Under the pieces are notes generated by a model. That model was not told the origin of the DNA, made no database searches, and was given only the letters and a program-made list of their open reading frames with translations. 64,000 nucleotides of DNA from Streptomyces hilarionis. Its GTDB lineage: Bacteria; Actinomycetota; Actinomycetes; Streptomycetales; Streptomycetaceae. Below, piece by piece: positions 47,017-57,336 of the stretch. The stretch covers positions 1 to 64,000 of the forward strand of contig NZ_JAHHIT010000048.1 of NCBI RefSeq assembly GCF_024539675.1, given 5' to 3'. A program made the translations under genes and the position numbers. Within the stretch, counting starts at the first letter, position 1, and each line of letters begins with the position of its first letter.

Positions 47017-47064
47017 CTGACGGGGTTCTGACGCCGTGCGGGCCGATCCTGACGGGATCCTGAC
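47017..47064. promoter_or_regulatory. Direct-repeat array, probable OmpR-family regulator site
   Basis: Four copies of CTGAC (GTCAG on the minus strand) begin at 47017, 47028, 47049 and 47060, that is 11, 21 and 11 bases apart. Eleven-base periodic direct repeats are the standard layout for OmpR-family response regulators in Streptomyces. The array lies 42-89 bases upstream of the minus-strand PH-like protein gene. Confidence 0.65.
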
Positions 47065-47073
47065 GCGGAGCGG

Positions 47074-49029
47074 TCAGCCGGTGTGGACGCGGGGGCGGCG
47101 GGTGCGGTCGGGCTCGGCCTCGCGCAGGACCTCGCGGGTGACCGGGGCGACCTCGCCCTGGCCGAAGAGGAAGAAGCGCAGGAAGTTGGCGAAGGGACCG
47201 CCCTCGGTCCACTCGAAGTAGATGTGCGGGATGCAGCCCGTCTCGTCACGGGCGTGCAGGAGCAGCGCGGCGAGGGCGTTGGGGATGGAGGAGGACTCCA
47301 GGGTCAGGACGCGGTAGCGGTTGTGGAGGACCTCGCCGCGCACGGTCAGTCCGGCCTCGAACTCGGAAGGGTCGGTCACCGTCACTTCGACGAAGACGAA
47401 GTCCTCCTGCTCCGGCATGTCGTTGTCGGCCCGGATCTGCTCGATCTTGTCCCGGTACTCGGCCTTGTCGCGCCGGTCGGGCTCGTTGGCGATGAAGCGC
47501 ATCCGGCGGCTGGACATGTCCCGGATGAAACGTTGCGCCATGTCGTCCAGCGTCACGCTCGTCACGCGGAGCTCGAAGGCGCGGGCCAGCCGGGAGAGCA
47601 GCGAGACGAGGATGATGCCGGCGATGAAGCAGGCGCCGATCTTCACGCCGTCGGGGCGCTCGATGACGTTCGCGACGGTGACGTAGAGGAACACCGCCGA
47701 GATGACGGCGAAGCCGATCGTCCAGCCCCGCTGTCCGGCCTTGCGGGCGGCGATGGTCACGGCGATCGCCGCCGAGCTGATGAGCACCAGCACGCCGGTG
47801 GCGTACGCGCCGCCCTGCGCGTCGACGTCGGCGTCGAAGATCCAGGTGACCAGGAAGGCGATGAGGGTGAAGACGATGACCATGGGGCGGACGGCCCGTG
47901 CCCAGTGCGGGGCCATGCCGTAGCGGGGCAGGTACCGCGGCATGAGGTTCAGCAGACCGGCCATGGCCGAGGCGCCCGCGAACCACAGGATCGCGATGGT
48001 CGACACGTCGTAGACCGTGCCGAACGCGTTGCCCAGGTACTCGTGCGCCAGGTAGGCGAGGGCGCGTCCGTTGGCCGGGCCGCCGGACTCGAAGTCCTTC
48101 TCCGGTATGAGGAGGGTGGTGATGAAGCTGGTGGCGATCAGGAAGACGCTCATGATGAGAGCGGCGGTCGTCAGCAGCTTCTTGGTGTCCCGGATCCGCC
48201 CTTGCGGGCGTTCCTCCGTGTCGCCGTCGTCGCCCTTCACGTGGGGCATGACCGCGACGCCGGTCTCGAAGCCGGACAGGCCCAGCGCCAGTTTGGGGAA
48301 GACGAGCAGGGCCACGCCGACCATGGCGAAGACGTTGCCGTGCTCGGCGGTGAGCGCGTCGGCCCAGTCGGTGATCACATGGCCCGCCGTGGCGACGTGC
48401 CACACGCCCACGGCCACGACCACGACGTTCAGCGCGAGGTACACGCCCACCAGGGCGACCGCGACGCCTATGGCCTCCAGGAAGCCCTTGAGGAACACGG
48501 CGCCGAGCAGGGCGACCAGGATCAGGGTGATCAGCATCTGCTTGCCGTGCAGGGTCTCGGTCAGGTGCGGGTTCTCGACCAGGTGGGTCGAGGCGTCGGC
48601 CGCCGAGAGCGTGATGGTGATCAGGAAGTCGGTGGCGGCGAAGCCCAGCAGGGTCAGGACGAACAGCTTGCCCTGCCAGAACGACAGCAGCCGCTCCAGC
48701 ATCGAGATCGAGCCCTCGCCGTGCGGGCTCTCCTCGGCCACCCGACGGTAGACCGGCAGGGCGCCGATCAGGGTGACTATGACGAGCACGATGGTCGCGA
48801 CGGGGGAGAGCAGTCCGGCCGCGAGCGCGGCGATGCCGGGCTGGTAGCCGAGTGTGGAGAAGTAGTCGACGCCGGTCAGGCACATCACCCGGTACCAGGG
48901 CTGCCCCTTGTGCGGGGCCTCGGGAGTGGCGTGCGGACCCGTGTGGCCGCCGGACTTGCCCATGTCGGACAGGCCCTGGAGCATCCACGTCCGCATACGG
49001 CTGGGCGGCGGGTGTTCGGTCGTGGCCAT
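47074..49029 (-). CDS. APC superfamily permease (KUP/amino-acid transporter-like)
   Basis: The 651-residue membrane protein has about 12 hydrophobic helices (residues 45-480) with [20 protein letters not shown] at the start of helix 1. A cytosolic C-terminal domain of about 160 residues follows ([20 protein letters not shown], then [15 protein letters not shown]). Members are annotated as amino-acid or potassium permeases. Its divergent neighbour and the kdp genes make potassium a plausible substrate, but the sequence alone does not prove this. The ATG at 49029 has GGGAGAG in front. Confidence 0.85.
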   Translation of the reverse strand: MATTEHPPPSRMRTWMLQGLSDMGKSGGHTGPHATPEAPHKGQPWYRVMCLTGVDYFSTLGYQPGIAALAAGLLSPVATIVLVIVTLIGALPVYRRVAEESPHGEGSISMLERLLSFWQGKLFVLTLLGFAATDFLITITLSAADASTHLVENPHLTETLHGKQMLITLILVALLGAVFLKGFLEAIGVAVALVGVYLALNVVVVAVGVWHVATAGHVITDWADALTAEHGNVFAMVGVALLVFPKLALGLSGFETGVAVMPHVKGDDGDTEERPQGRIRDTKKLLTTAALIMSVFLIATSFITTLLIPEKDFESGGPANGRALAYLAHEYLGNAFGTVYDVSTIAILWFAGASAMAGLLNLMPRYLPRYGMAPHWARAVRPMVIVFTLIAFLVTWIFDADVDAQGGAYATGVLVLISSAAIAVTIAARKAGQRGWTIGFAVISAVFLYVTVANVIERPDGVKIGACFIAGIILVSLLSRLARAFELRVTSVTLDDMAQRFIRDMSSRRMRFIANEPDRRDKAEYRDKIEQIRADNDMPEQEDFVFVEVTVTDPSEFEAGLTVRGEVLHNRYRVLTLESSSIPNALAALLLHARDETGCIPHIYFEWTEGGPFANFLRFFLFGQGEVAPVTREVLREAEPDRTRRPRVHTG

Positions 49030-49529
49030 CGGCGTGCTCTCCCGGTGTGCGGCTCGGCGTGGGGCTTTCGGCCATCACGCGGGCGGGGCCACCAGCGTAT
49101 GCAGAGAGTGACGTGAGGGCCGAGGGATGGATCACACGCGGGCGTCAGGGTTGCGTTAAGACCGGCCGCGAGAACGCAGGTGGCAGGTCGGGCCGCCGCC
49201 GTGCGGGTGCGGCGGACGGGGTTGGGCCGTACGGGGGCGCAGACGCCGACCGTGACGGCCTCGACGTCGCGCGCGGCGGATGTGCGGGCGTCCGTGGCCC
49301 AGGGGCCCGAGGATCCGGATGCTCGGCCCGCCGGGCAGGGGGCGCCGCGGAAACCCGTGGTCTGCGCCCTGCCCGGCGGCGCCGGCCGTCAGGACGCCGT
49401 CAAGTTCGGCCGTCCGGGCGCGAAGAAGCCGCAAGCGACCGTCCGGCAGGACGGGTGACGGACGGAACCTGGTGGCCGCCGCGCACCTTCCGTCCCGCGC
49501 GCGGCCGAGGCACGAAGGAGCACACGCCC
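49030..49529. other. 500-bp divergent intergenic region with a structured leader
   Basis: Both APC-type permease genes start away from this region. It contains a strong hairpin at 49329-49378 (12-bp continuous stem that continues after a 2-base bulge) with a smaller inner pairing, about 150 bases before the plus-strand ATG. A possible 11-base direct repeat (GCGTCAGGGTT/GCGTTAAGACC, 49142-49163) sits near the minus-strand promoter. I could not match the c-di-AMP (ydaO) riboswitch pattern known from potassium genes with confidence. Confidence 0.45.
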
Positions 49530-51365
49530 ATGACCGTCCCGACCACCGAGCCGGACGCCGTTCCCGTCGGCGACGAGCCGCCCGACCCCGGCGAGCGCCA
49601 CCGCCTGACCGCCGTCACCGGACTCGCCGCCCTGTCGCTGGACGCGATGGCCTCCGTGGCGTACGGGCCCGAGGCGATCGTGCTCGTGCTGGCCGCCGCG
49701 GGCGCGCGCGGTCTGGGCTTCACACTGCCGGTGACGCTGGCCATCGCCGGCCTGCTGGCGGTGCTGGTGGCCTCGTACCGCCAGGTGATCGCGGCCTTCC
49801 CGGACGGCGGCGGCTCCTACGCCGTCGCCCGGACGCATCTCGGGGATCGCGCCGGCCTGGTGGCCGCCGCCTCGCTGGTGCTGGACTACGTGCTCAACGT
49901 CGCCGTCGCCGTCACGGCCGGCGTGGCCGCGCTGACCTCCGCCTTCCCGGCGCTGTACGGGGACCGGCTCTGGCTGTGCCTGGTGGTGCTCGCCCTGATC
50001 ACGGGCGTCAACCTGCGGGGCATCGTGGAGTCCGCGAGGGCGTTCATCGTGCCGACCGTCGTCTTCGTCGGCTCGATCTTCGTCGTGATCGTCGTCGGTC
50101 TGTTCCGCTCCCACCCGGTGAGCACGGCGACCGCGGCCGGGCACGCCTCGGTCCTCGCCGACAACGCCTCCGGCATGGGCGCCCTGCTCCTGCTGAAAGC
50201 CTTCGCCTCCGGGTGCGCCGCGCTCACCGGCGTGGAGGCCATCGCCAACGCGGTGCCCTCCTTCCGCCGCCCGCGGGTCCGGCGGGCCCAGCGCGCGGAG
50301 GCGGCGCTCGGCGCCGTACTCGCGCTGATGCTGATCGGCCTGTCGGTGCTGATCGGCCGCTTCCACCTCCAGCCGGTCGAGGGCGTCACCGTCCTCGCCC
50401 AGCTCGCGGACGCCTCACTCGGTCACAACGGGGCCTTCTACGTGATGCAGTTCGCGACGATGATCCTGCTGGCGCTGTCCGCCAACACGTCCTTCGGCGG
50501 CCTGCCGGTGCTGCTGAAGCTGCTCGCCCGGGACAACTACGCACCCCACGTCTTCGCGTTGAAGGCCGACCGTCAGGTCCACCGCCACGGCGTGCTGGCC
50601 CTGGCCGTCGTGTCGGCCGCGCTCCTGGTCGTCTCCGGCGGCGACACCAACACCCTGGTGCCGCTGTTCGCGATCGGCGTCTTCGTCGGCTTCACGATCG
50701 CCCAGGTGGGGATGGTCCGGCACTGGCGATCGGAGCGCGCCGGGGGCCGGCGCGGCAAGGCGCTGCTCAACGGCTTCGGCGCGGTCCTGACCGCAGCGGC
50801 CACGGTCGTGGTGACGGTGTCCAAGTTCGAAGAGGGCGCGTGGCTGATCGTGGTGGCCCTCCCGTTGATCGTCGTCGCCTTCGAGGCCGTCCACCGGGCC
50901 TACGGCCGGATCGGGGAGCGGCTCGGCCTCGGCCGCATACCCGGGCATCCGCACCGGGCGCGCTCGCTGGTGATCGTCCCGGTGTCGTCGCTCTCCCGCC
51001 TGACGGCGGAGGCCCTGAGCGCGGCCGCCTCCCTGGGCGACGAGGTCCGCGCGGTCACCGTCTGCTGTCCCGACCCCGAGGACCGCGCGCAAGCGCACGC
51101 CCTGGCACGCGCCTGGGCGCAATGGGATCCCGGCGTCCCCCTGGTCGCGCTGGCGTGCGAGCGGCGCAGCCTGGGCCGTTCCCTCGCCGCCCACGTCCGC
51201 GAGACGGCCGCCTCGCTGCCGGGCACGCGGGTCACCGTCCTCATTCCGGAGACGGAGCGGCTGTGGCAGCGCCTGCTCCAGAACCAGCGCGGCGCGGTCG
51301 TCGCGCACGCCGTGCGCAGGGAGACCGACGCGGTGATCTGCCGGCTGCGCTTCCGGCTGCTGTGA
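49530..51365 (+). CDS. APC family permease, KimA-like potassium transporter
   Basis: The 611-residue protein has about 12 helices with SLDAMASVAYGPEAIVLVLA at helix 1 and PDGGGSYAVAR in the next loop. LTGVEAIANAVPSFRRP is in the region corresponding to the KimA potassium path. The cytosolic C-terminal 170 residues form a USP-like domain (RSLVIVPVSSLSRLTAEALS, TVLIPETERLWQRLLQNQRG). This arrangement is that of KimA-type high-affinity potassium importers controlled by c-di-AMP. It lies directly upstream of the kdp operon on the same strand, which supports the potassium assignment. Confidence 0.85.
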   Translation: MTVPTTEPDAVPVGDEPPDPGERHRLTAVTGLAALSLDAMASVAYGPEAIVLVLAAAGARGLGFTLPVTLAIAGLLAVLVASYRQVIAAFPDGGGSYAVARTHLGDRAGLVAAASLVLDYVLNVAVAVTAGVAALTSAFPALYGDRLWLCLVVLALITGVNLRGIVESARAFIVPTVVFVGSIFVVIVVGLFRSHPVSTATAAGHASVLADNASGMGALLLLKAFASGCAALTGVEAIANAVPSFRRPRVRRAQRAEAALGAVLALMLIGLSVLIGRFHLQPVEGVTVLAQLADASLGHNGAFYVMQFATMILLALSANTSFGGLPVLLKLLARDNYAPHVFALKADRQVHRHGVLALAVVSAALLVVSGGDTNTLVPLFAIGVFVGFTIAQVGMVRHWRSERAGGRRGKALLNGFGAVLTAAATVVVTVSKFEEGAWLIVVALPLIVVAFEAVHRAYGRIGERLGLGRIPGHPHRARSLVIVPVSSLSRLTAEALSAAASLGDEVRAVTVCCPDPEDRAQAHALARAWAQWDPGVPLVALACERRSLGRSLAAHVRETAASLPGTRVTVLIPETERLWQRLLQNQRGAVVAHAVRRETDAVICRLRFRLL

Positions 51366-51541
51366 GCCGGGTCACCGATGTCACGGCTGCCCGCCCACCG
51401 GCAGGAGCCCGGGCCGTAAGAGTCCCGTCAAAGCCGTGCGCGCAGCCGTATGGGAGCCGTCAACGACCGGTCGGATGCGGTCGGAGACGCGGTTTCCTTC
51501 AACCGTCCGCTTTTCATCGAACCTCACTCCAGGAGCTCGCG

Positions 51542-51625
51542 ATGGCCGATCTGGCCTTCGTCGTCACCGTGCTCGCGTCCTTCGCGCTGGTGGCCCTCGC
51601 CGCCAAGGGGGTGACCAAGCTGTGA
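51542..51625 (+). CDS. 27-residue membrane peptide upstream of kdpF
   Basis: A good CAGGAG ribosome site precedes the ATG of a 27-codon frame encoding [20 protein letters not shown] followed by AKGVTKL. This is one hydrophobic helix with a basic end. Its stop codon overlaps the GTG of kdpF. It is probably the first gene of the kdp operon and may be a small subunit or regulator of the pump. Small hydrophobic frames in this position occur in other actinomycetes, to my recollection. Confidence 0.7.
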   Translation: MADLAFVVTVLASFALVALAAKGVTKL

Positions 51626-51711
51626 CCGCCGAGAACATCGTCGGCCTCGTCGTGGCCGTCGCCCTGCTGGGCTATCTCATCCTCGCCCTGATCTTCCCGG
51701 AGAGGTTCTGA
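51622..51711 (+). CDS. kdpF: Potassium-transporting ATPase subunit KdpF
   Basis: The 29-residue single-helix protein (GTG start; [20 protein letters not shown] then IFPERF) has the typical KdpF sequence with the conserved Pro-Glu-Arg-Phe end. It stabilises the KdpABC complex. It overlaps the upstream peptide stop and ends 8 bases before kdpA. Confidence 0.9.
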   Translation: MTAENIVGLVVAVALLGYLILALIFPERF

Positions 51712-51719
51712 GCCACGAC

Positions 51720-53384
51720 ATGGGTCCCGTACTCGCCGGCGTCCTCCAGCTGCTCGCTCTCACAGGAGCGCTGGCGCTCGCCTACATCCCCCTCGGCAGC
51801 TACATGGCCAGGGTCTACTCCTCCGACAGGCACTGGCGCGTGGAGAAGTGGATCTACAAGGGCATCGGCGCCGACCCCGACACCGAGATGCGCTGGCCCG
51901 CGTACCTGCGCGGCGTTCTGGCCTTCTCCGCAGCCGGCGTCCTCTTCCTCTACCTGTTGCAGCGGCTCCAGGGGGTGCTGCCCGGCTCGCTCGGCTTCTC
52001 CTCGGTGAATCCGGCGCAGTCGTTCAACACGGCCGTCTCCTTCGTGACCAACACCAACTGGCAGTCGTACTACGGCGAGCAGACCATGGGTCACCTCGTG
52101 CAGACCGCCGGGCTCGCCGTGCAGAACTTCGTCTCCGCGGCCGTCGGCATCGCCGTCGCCGTGGCGCTGGTGCGCGGCTTCGCCCGCTCCCGTACCGGTG
52201 AGCTGGGCAACTTCTGGGCCGACCTGGTGCGCGGCACGATACGCATCCTGGTGCCGGGCGCCGCGATCGCCGCGGTCGTGCTGGTGGCGTGCGGCGTGAT
52301 CCAGAACTTCTCCGGCATCCACGAGGTCGGCCAGTTCATGGGCGGCTCGCAGCAGTGGAACGGCGGCGCGGTCGCCTCCCAGGAGGCCATCAAGGAGCTG
52401 GGCACCAACGGCGGCGGTTACTTCAACGCCAACTCCGCCCACCCCTTCGAGAACCCCACCCCCTTCACCAACCTTTTCGAGATCTTCCTGATCCTGGTGA
52501 TCCCCTTCAGCCTGACGCGCACCTTCGGCGTGATGGTCGGCTCGGTGAAGCAGGGTTACGCGATCCTCGCCACGATGGGCGCCATCTGGCTGGGCTTCGT
52601 CGCCCTGATGATGTGGACCGAGTTCGCCCACCACGGCCCGGCGCTCCAGGCGGCCGGCGGGGCGCTGGAGGGCAAGGAGGTGCGCTTCGGCGTCGGCTCC
52701 TCGTCGATCTTCGCGGTGTCCACGACGCTCACCTCGACCGGCGCGGTGGACTCCTTCCACTCGTCGTTCACCGGGCTGGGCGGCGGGATCGCCATGCTCG
52801 GCATGATGCTGGGCGAGATCGCGCCCGGCGGTACCGGCTCCGGTCTCTACGGCATGCTGGTCATGGCCGTCATCGCGGTGTTCATCGCCGGTCTGATGGT
52901 CGGCCGTACGCCCGAGTACCTGGGCAAGAAGATCGGCTCCCGCGAGATCAAGCTGGCGGCCTGCTACATCCTCGTCACCCCGGCCCTCGTGCTCGTCTTC
53001 ACCGCCGCGTCCATGGCGCTGCCGACGCCGCCGCACTCGATGCTCAACTCCGGTGCGCACGGCTTCTCGGAGGTGCTGTACGCCTTCACCTCGGCCTCCA
53101 ACAACAACGGCTCGGCCTTCGCCGGTCTCAACGCGAACACCGACTGGTACAACACGATGACCGGACTCGCCATGCTGTTCGGCCGCTTCCTGCCGATGGT
53201 GTTCGTGCTGGCGCTGGCCGGCTCGCTCGCCGAGCAGCAGCCGGTCCCGGTGACCGCGGGCACGTTGCGCACGGAGAAGCCGCTGTTCACCGGCCTGTTG
53301 GTGGGCGCGATCCTCATCATCACCGGTCTGACGTACTTCCCGGCCCTGGCGCTGGGCCCGCTGGCCGAGGGGCTGGCGTCATGA
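51720..53384 (+). CDS. kdpA: Potassium-transporting ATPase potassium-binding subunit KdpA
   Basis: The 554-residue membrane subunit has about ten helices and the four selectivity-filter-like loops of the potassium channel superfamily, including [49 protein letters not shown] and [14 protein letters not shown]. It carries potassium through the membrane while KdpB supplies energy. Its stop overlaps the kdpB start (ATGA). Confidence 0.98.
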   Translation: MGPVLAGVLQLLALTGALALAYIPLGSYMARVYSSDRHWRVEKWIYKGIGADPDTEMRWPAYLRGVLAFSAAGVLFLYLLQRLQGVLPGSLGFSSVNPAQSFNTAVSFVTNTNWQSYYGEQTMGHLVQTAGLAVQNFVSAAVGIAVAVALVRGFARSRTGELGNFWADLVRGTIRILVPGAAIAAVVLVACGVIQNFSGIHEVGQFMGGSQQWNGGAVASQEAIKELGTNGGGYFNANSAHPFENPTPFTNLFEIFLILVIPFSLTRTFGVMVGSVKQGYAILATMGAIWLGFVALMMWTEFAHHGPALQAAGGALEGKEVRFGVGSSSIFAVSTTLTSTGAVDSFHSSFTGLGGGIAMLGMMLGEIAPGGTGSGLYGMLVMAVIAVFIAGLMVGRTPEYLGKKIGSREIKLAACYILVTPALVLVFTAASMALPTPPHSMLNSGAHGFSEVLYAFTSASNNNGSAFAGLNANTDWYNTMTGLAMLFGRFLPMVFVLALAGSLAEQQPVPVTAGTLRTEKPLFTGLLVGAILIITGLTYFPALALGPLAEGLAS

Positions 53385-55519
53385 CCACCCGTACCGAGAA
53401 GTCAGAGGACTCCATGTCCACAGCCACCCCCACCCGGGCGCCGCACAGCGACGTGCCCACCGGGCACAAGCCTGCCGAGGGCCGTGTCGGCGCGGGCCTC
53501 TTCGACCCCAAGCAGCTCCTGAAGTCGCTGCCGGACGCCTTCCGCAAGCTCGACCCGCGCGTCATGGTCAAGTCGCCCGTGATGTTCGTGGTGTGGATCG
53601 GCTCCCTGCTGACCACCGTGTTCTCCTTCAAGGACCCGGGTGACTGGTTCGGCTGGGCGATCAGCGCCTGGCTGTGGCTCACCGTGGTCTTCGCCAACCT
53701 GGCGGAGGCCGTCGCCGAGGGGCGCGGCAAGGCGCAGGCCGACACGCTGCGCAAGGCCAAGACCGACACCATGGCGCGCCGACTCCTCGCGGACGGCACG
53801 ACCGAGGAACAGGTCCCGGGCACCGAGCTGAAGATCGGTGACCTGGTGGTCTGCGAGGCCGGCGACGTCATTCCCGGTGACGGTGACGTCGTCGAGGGCG
53901 TCGCCTCGGTCGACGAGTCGGCGATCACCGGGGAGTCGGCCCCGGTCATCCGCGAGTCGGGCGGCGACCGGTCGGCCGTCACCGGCGGCACGAAGGTCCT
54001 CTCCGACCGCATCGTCATCAAGATCACGACGAGGCCGGGCGAGACCTTCATCGACCGCATGATCAACCTGGTCGAGGGCGCGGCCCGGCAGAAGACGCCG
54101 AACGAGATCGCGCTGAACATCCTGCTCGCCTCGCTGACGATCGTCTTCCTGCTGGCCTGCGCCACGCTGCCGCCGTTCGCCGACTACGCGGGCACGCACC
54201 TGACGATGGTCGTGCTGGTCGCGCTCCTGGTCTGCCTCATCCCGACCACCATCGGCGCGCTCCTCTCCGCGATCGGCATCGCGGGCATGGACCGTCTCGT
54301 CCAGCGCAACGTGCTCGCCATGTCGGGCAGGGCGGTCGAGGCCGCCGGAGACGTCTCGACGCTGTTGCTGGACAAGACCGGCACCATCACCCTCGGCAAC
54401 CGCCAGGCCTCCGAGTTCGTGCCGGTCCGGGGCGCGACTCAGGCCGAACTGGCCGACGCCGCCCAGCTGTCGTCGCTGGCCGACGAGACGCCCGAGGGCC
54501 GCTCCATCGTCGTCCTGGCGAAGGAGGCCTACGGCCTGCGGGAGCGCCACCGGGGAGAGCTGGCCGGGGCCGAGTGGATCGACTTCACCGCCCAGACCCG
54601 GATGTCGGGCGTGGACGTCGACGGGCGCAAGATCCGCAAGGGCGCGAGCGGTTCGGTCGTCGCCTGGGTCCAGGAGGAGGGCGGCGCCGTCGCGGACGAC
54701 GCGGACGCGCTGTCCGGCGCCATCTCGCAGGCGGGCGGCACGCCGCTGCTCGTCGCCGTCAAGGACGAGCTGGGGGCCCGCGTCCTGGGCGTCATCCACC
54801 TCAAGGACGTCGTCAAGGACGGCATGCGGGAGCGGTTCGACGAACTGCGCCGCATGGGCATCAAGACCGTCATGATCACGGGTGACAACCCGCTGACCGC
54901 CAGGGCGATCGCCGAGGAGGCGGGTGTCGACGACTTCCTCGCCGAGGCCACCCCCGAGGACAAGATGGCGCTCATCAAGAGGGAGCAGGCGGGCGGCAAG
55001 CTCGTCGCGATGACCGGCGACGGCACCAACGACGCCCCGGCGCTCGCCCAGGCGGACGTCGGCGTGGCGATGAACACGGGGACGTCGGCCGCCAAGGAGG
55101 CCGGCAACATGGTCGACCTCGACTCCAACCCCACCAAGCTCATCGAGATCGTCGAGATCGGCAAACAACTCCTGATCACCCGGGGCGCGTTGACCACGTT
55201 CTCCATCGCCAACGACGTCGCGAAGTACTTCGCGATCATCCCGGCGCTGTTCGCGGCCGTCTACCCGGGCCTGGACGAGCTCAACATCATGGGCCTGTCC
55301 TCCCCCGACTCCGCGATCCTGTCCGCCGTCATCTTCAACGCGCTGATCATCATCGCGCTGGTCCCGCTGTCCCTGAAGGGCGTGCGGTACCGGCCGGTGA
55401 GCGCCGACAAGATGCTGCGCCGCAACCTCACGATCTACGGCATCGGCGGCCTCATCGCGCCGTTCATCGGCATCAAACTCATCGACGTGCTCCTCTCCCT
55501 CATCCCCGGAATCGGCTGA
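53381..55519 (+). CDS. kdpB: Potassium-transporting P-type ATPase subunit KdpB
   Basis: The 712-residue P-type ATPase has the actuator motif ITGESAPV, the phosphorylated Asp in [13 protein letters not shown] (about residue 335) and the hinge [19 protein letters not shown] polar extension of about 50 residues precedes the first helix. An internal ATG at 53414 could give a shorter form, but the ATGA overlap with kdpA supports the start at 53381. It energises high-affinity potassium uptake. Confidence 0.98.
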   Translation: MTTRTEKSEDSMSTATPTRAPHSDVPTGHKPAEGRVGAGLFDPKQLLKSLPDAFRKLDPRVMVKSPVMFVVWIGSLLTTVFSFKDPGDWFGWAISAWLWLTVVFANLAEAVAEGRGKAQADTLRKAKTDTMARRLLADGTTEEQVPGTELKIGDLVVCEAGDVIPGDGDVVEGVASVDESAITGESAPVIRESGGDRSAVTGGTKVLSDRIVIKITTRPGETFIDRMINLVEGAARQKTPNEIALNILLASLTIVFLLACATLPPFADYAGTHLTMVVLVALLVCLIPTTIGALLSAIGIAGMDRLVQRNVLAMSGRAVEAAGDVSTLLLDKTGTITLGNRQASEFVPVRGATQAELADAAQLSSLADETPEGRSIVVLAKEAYGLRERHRGELAGAEWIDFTAQTRMSGVDVDGRKIRKGASGSVVAWVQEEGGAVADDADALSGAISQAGGTPLLVAVKDELGARVLGVIHLKDVVKDGMRERFDELRRMGIKTVMITGDNPLTARAIAEEAGVDDFLAEATPEDKMALIKREQAGGKLVAMTGDGTNDAPALAQADVGVAMNTGTSAAKEAGNMVDLDSNPTKLIEIVEIGKQLLITRGALTTFSIANDVAKYFAIIPALFAAVYPGLDELNIMGLSSPDSAILSAVIFNALIIIALVPLSLKGVRYRPVSADKMLRRNLTIYGIGGLIAPFIGIKLIDVLLSLIPGIG

Positions 55520-55524
55520 TCGCC

Positions 55525-56193
55525 ATGAACAACTCCTTCGTGAACACCGCCCGGTTGCTCGGGGCGGGCCTGCGCGCCCTCCTCGTGCTGACCCTGGTGA
55601 CGGGCGTCGTCTACCCCCTGGTCGTCACCGGCGCCGCGCAGGCGCTGTTCCACGGCCAGGCCAACGGTTCCGAGGTCGAGTCGGACGGCACAGTCGTCGG
55701 CTCGTCCCTGATCGGGCAGTCGTACAACCTGCCGCTGAGCAAGGGCCAGAAAACCCCCGACCCGGACCTGAAGTGGTTCCAGGGCCGCCCGGCGAACGGG
55801 CTCGGAAGCAACAGCATCAACACCCGGTACAAGCTGCTGCTGTCCGGCGCGACCAACCTCTCCGCCGACGACAAGGACCTGGTCCAGCAGGTGAAGGACG
55901 CCAAGGCGGCCGTCATCAAGGACAACTCGGTGCCCGGCTACACGGTCACCGCCTCCCAGGTGCCCGCCGACGCGGTCACGTCCTCCGGCTCGGGTCTGGA
56001 CCCGGACATCTCCCCGCAGTACGCGGACATCCAGGTCCACCGGGTCGCCGCGAAGAACGGCCTCCCGGCGGCCCGGGTCGAGAAGCTGGTCGAGGACCAC
56101 ACCCGGGGCCGGACCCTCGGCTTCATGGGCGAACCCCGGGTGAACGTCCTCCAACTCAACCTCGCGCTCAGGGATGTGCTGGCCGGGCGCTGA
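55525..56193 (+). CDS. kdpC: Potassium-transporting ATPase subunit KdpC
   Basis: The 222-residue subunit has one N-terminal helix (ALLVLTLVTGVVYPLVVTGAAQ, given in part ALLVLTLVTGVVYPLV) and an external domain with GSSLIGQ, WFQGRPA, DPDISPQYADIQVHRVA and GRTLGFMGEPRVNVLQLN, given in parts. It completes the KdpFABC pump and starts 5 bases after kdpB. Confidence 0.97.
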   Translation: MNNSFVNTARLLGAGLRALLVLTLVTGVVYPLVVTGAAQALFHGQANGSEVESDGTVVGSSLIGQSYNLPLSKGQKTPDPDLKWFQGRPANGLGSNSINTRYKLLLSGATNLSADDKDLVQQVKDAKAAVIKDNSVPGYTVTASQVPADAVTSSGSGLDPDISPQYADIQVHRVAAKNGLPAARVEKLVEDHTRGRTLGFMGEPRVNVLQLNLALRDVLAGR

Positions 56194-56210
56194 CGGGTCG
56201 CGCCGCCTGT

Positions 56211-56256
56211 GCGGGAGCCGGCCGCCGGACCTCGTTACCGATCGGCCGGCTCCCGC
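56211..56256 (+). terminator. Hairpin between kdpC and kdpE
   Basis: A perfect 14-bp GC stem (56211-56224 with 56243-56256) and an 18-base loop begin 17 bases after the kdpC stop. It probably terminates the pump operon and separates it from the regulator gene. Confidence 0.75.
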
Positions 56257-56325
56257 CGCGCCGACGTCGGCTGCCTCGCGTCCGGTGCCGCCCGGCCCGA
56301 CGCACGACACGAAAGGCACGCACCC

Positions 56326-57009
56326 ATGACCAGGGTGTTGGTGGTGGAGGACGACCCGCAGCTCGTGCGGGCCCTCGTGATCAACCTCCAGGCGCGCAGG
56401 TACGGCGTCGACGCCGCGCCGGACGGGGCCACGGCCCTGCGGCTGGCCGCAGCCCGTCAGCCCGACGTGGTGCTGCTCGACCTCGGGCTGCCCGACATGG
56501 ACGGCATCGAGGTCATCGCGGCGCTGCGCGGCTGGACCCGGGTGCCGATCCTGATCCTGTCCGCGCGCCAGGGGTCCGACGAGAAGGTCGCCGCGCTCGA
56601 CGCGGGAGCCGACGACTACGTCACCAAGCCGTTCGACATGAACGAGCTCCTCGCACGGCTGCGGGCCGCGGTCCGCCGCACCGACGACACCCCGCTCGCC
56701 CCGGAGACGACCTTCGTGGAGACCGCGGACTTCAGCATCGACCTGCTCGCCAAGAAGGTCGTCCGGGGCGGACGGGACGTACGGCTGACCCCGACCGAAT
56801 GGCACCTGCTGGAGATCCTGGTGACCAACCCCGGGCGGCTGATCACGCAGAAGCACCTCCTGCGCGAGGTCTGGGGCGCCTCCCAGAGCAGCAAGACCAA
56901 CTACCTGCGCGTCTACATGGCCCAGCTCCGCCGCAAACTGGAGACGGACCCCGCGCACCCCCGTCACCTGATCACCGAGCCCGGCATGGGCTACCGCTTC
57001 GAAGGATGA
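56326..57009 (+). CDS. kdpE: KdpE-type OmpR-family response regulator
   Basis: The 227-residue regulator has a receiver domain with phosphoacceptor Asp at about residue 52 (VVLLDLGLPDMDG) and Lys in DDYVTKPFD. A winged-helix DNA-binding domain follows (LTPTEWHLLEILVTNPGRLI, LREVWG, YLRVYMAQLRRKLE, GYRFEG). Its sequence and place after kdpC identify it as KdpE. The sensor kinase gene kdpD, normally adjacent, is absent; only 132 bases with a hairpin separate kdpC and kdpE. Start chosen at the ATG with AAAGG in front. Confidence 0.92.
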   Translation: MTRVLVVEDDPQLVRALVINLQARRYGVDAAPDGATALRLAAARQPDVVLLDLGLPDMDGIEVIAALRGWTRVPILILSARQGSDEKVAALDAGADDYVTKPFDMNELLARLRAAVRRTDDTPLAPETTFVETADFSIDLLAKKVVRGGRDVRLTPTEWHLLEILVTNPGRLITQKHLLREVWGASQSSKTNYLRVYMAQLRRKLETDPAHPRHLITEPGMGYRFEG

Positions 57010-57010
57010 C

Positions 57011-57220
57011 ATGGCACGCGGAAAGCTCCGGATCCCCCTCGGTGCTGCGCCCGGCGTCGGACTCGGCCTCGGCCTCGCCCGCGGCTTCGCCGAAGCCCTG
57101 GGCGACGCCCTGGGCGCCGAGGACACCCCCGGCGGCGGCCTCACGATGGTGCTCGGCGTGCCGACGGCGCCGCAACGCCGACCGGGGCATCCGGACCTGC
57201 CGACCGCCGCCGCCTCATGA
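57011..57220 (+). CDS. Possible small protein downstream of kdpE
   Basis: A 69-codon frame starts one base after the kdpE stop and keeps high third-position GC to its end. It encodes a Gly/Ala-rich segment (VGLGLGLARGFAEALGDALG) and a Pro-rich tail. No family is recognised. Tight coupling to kdpE is the main support; it may be spurious. Confidence 0.4.
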   Translation: MARGKLRIPLGAAPGVGLGLGLARGFAEALGDALGAEDTPGGGLTMVLGVPTAPQRRPGHPDLPTAAAS

Positions 57221-57336
57221 CCGACGGGAGCCCGGCCGCCGTCCCGGTACCGACACGGCGCCCACGACCGGAGGATGCGAACCGCCTCGTGCGGTCTCCG
57301 CGGACCAGCGGCCGCGGCGCTGTTACCGTACCTGCC

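Noticed and set aside
49180-49458. 92-codon frame between the two potassium-type permease genes
   Set aside because: It lacks a ribosome site, overlaps the strong hairpin and shows low-complexity Arg/Pro/Ala content. I treat it as non-coding leader.
51425-51463. Two CCGTCAA copies upstream of the kdp operon considered as KdpE sites
   Set aside because: They are 32 bases apart with no third copy and do not match the 11-base periodicity seen at 47017-47064, so the evidence is too weak.
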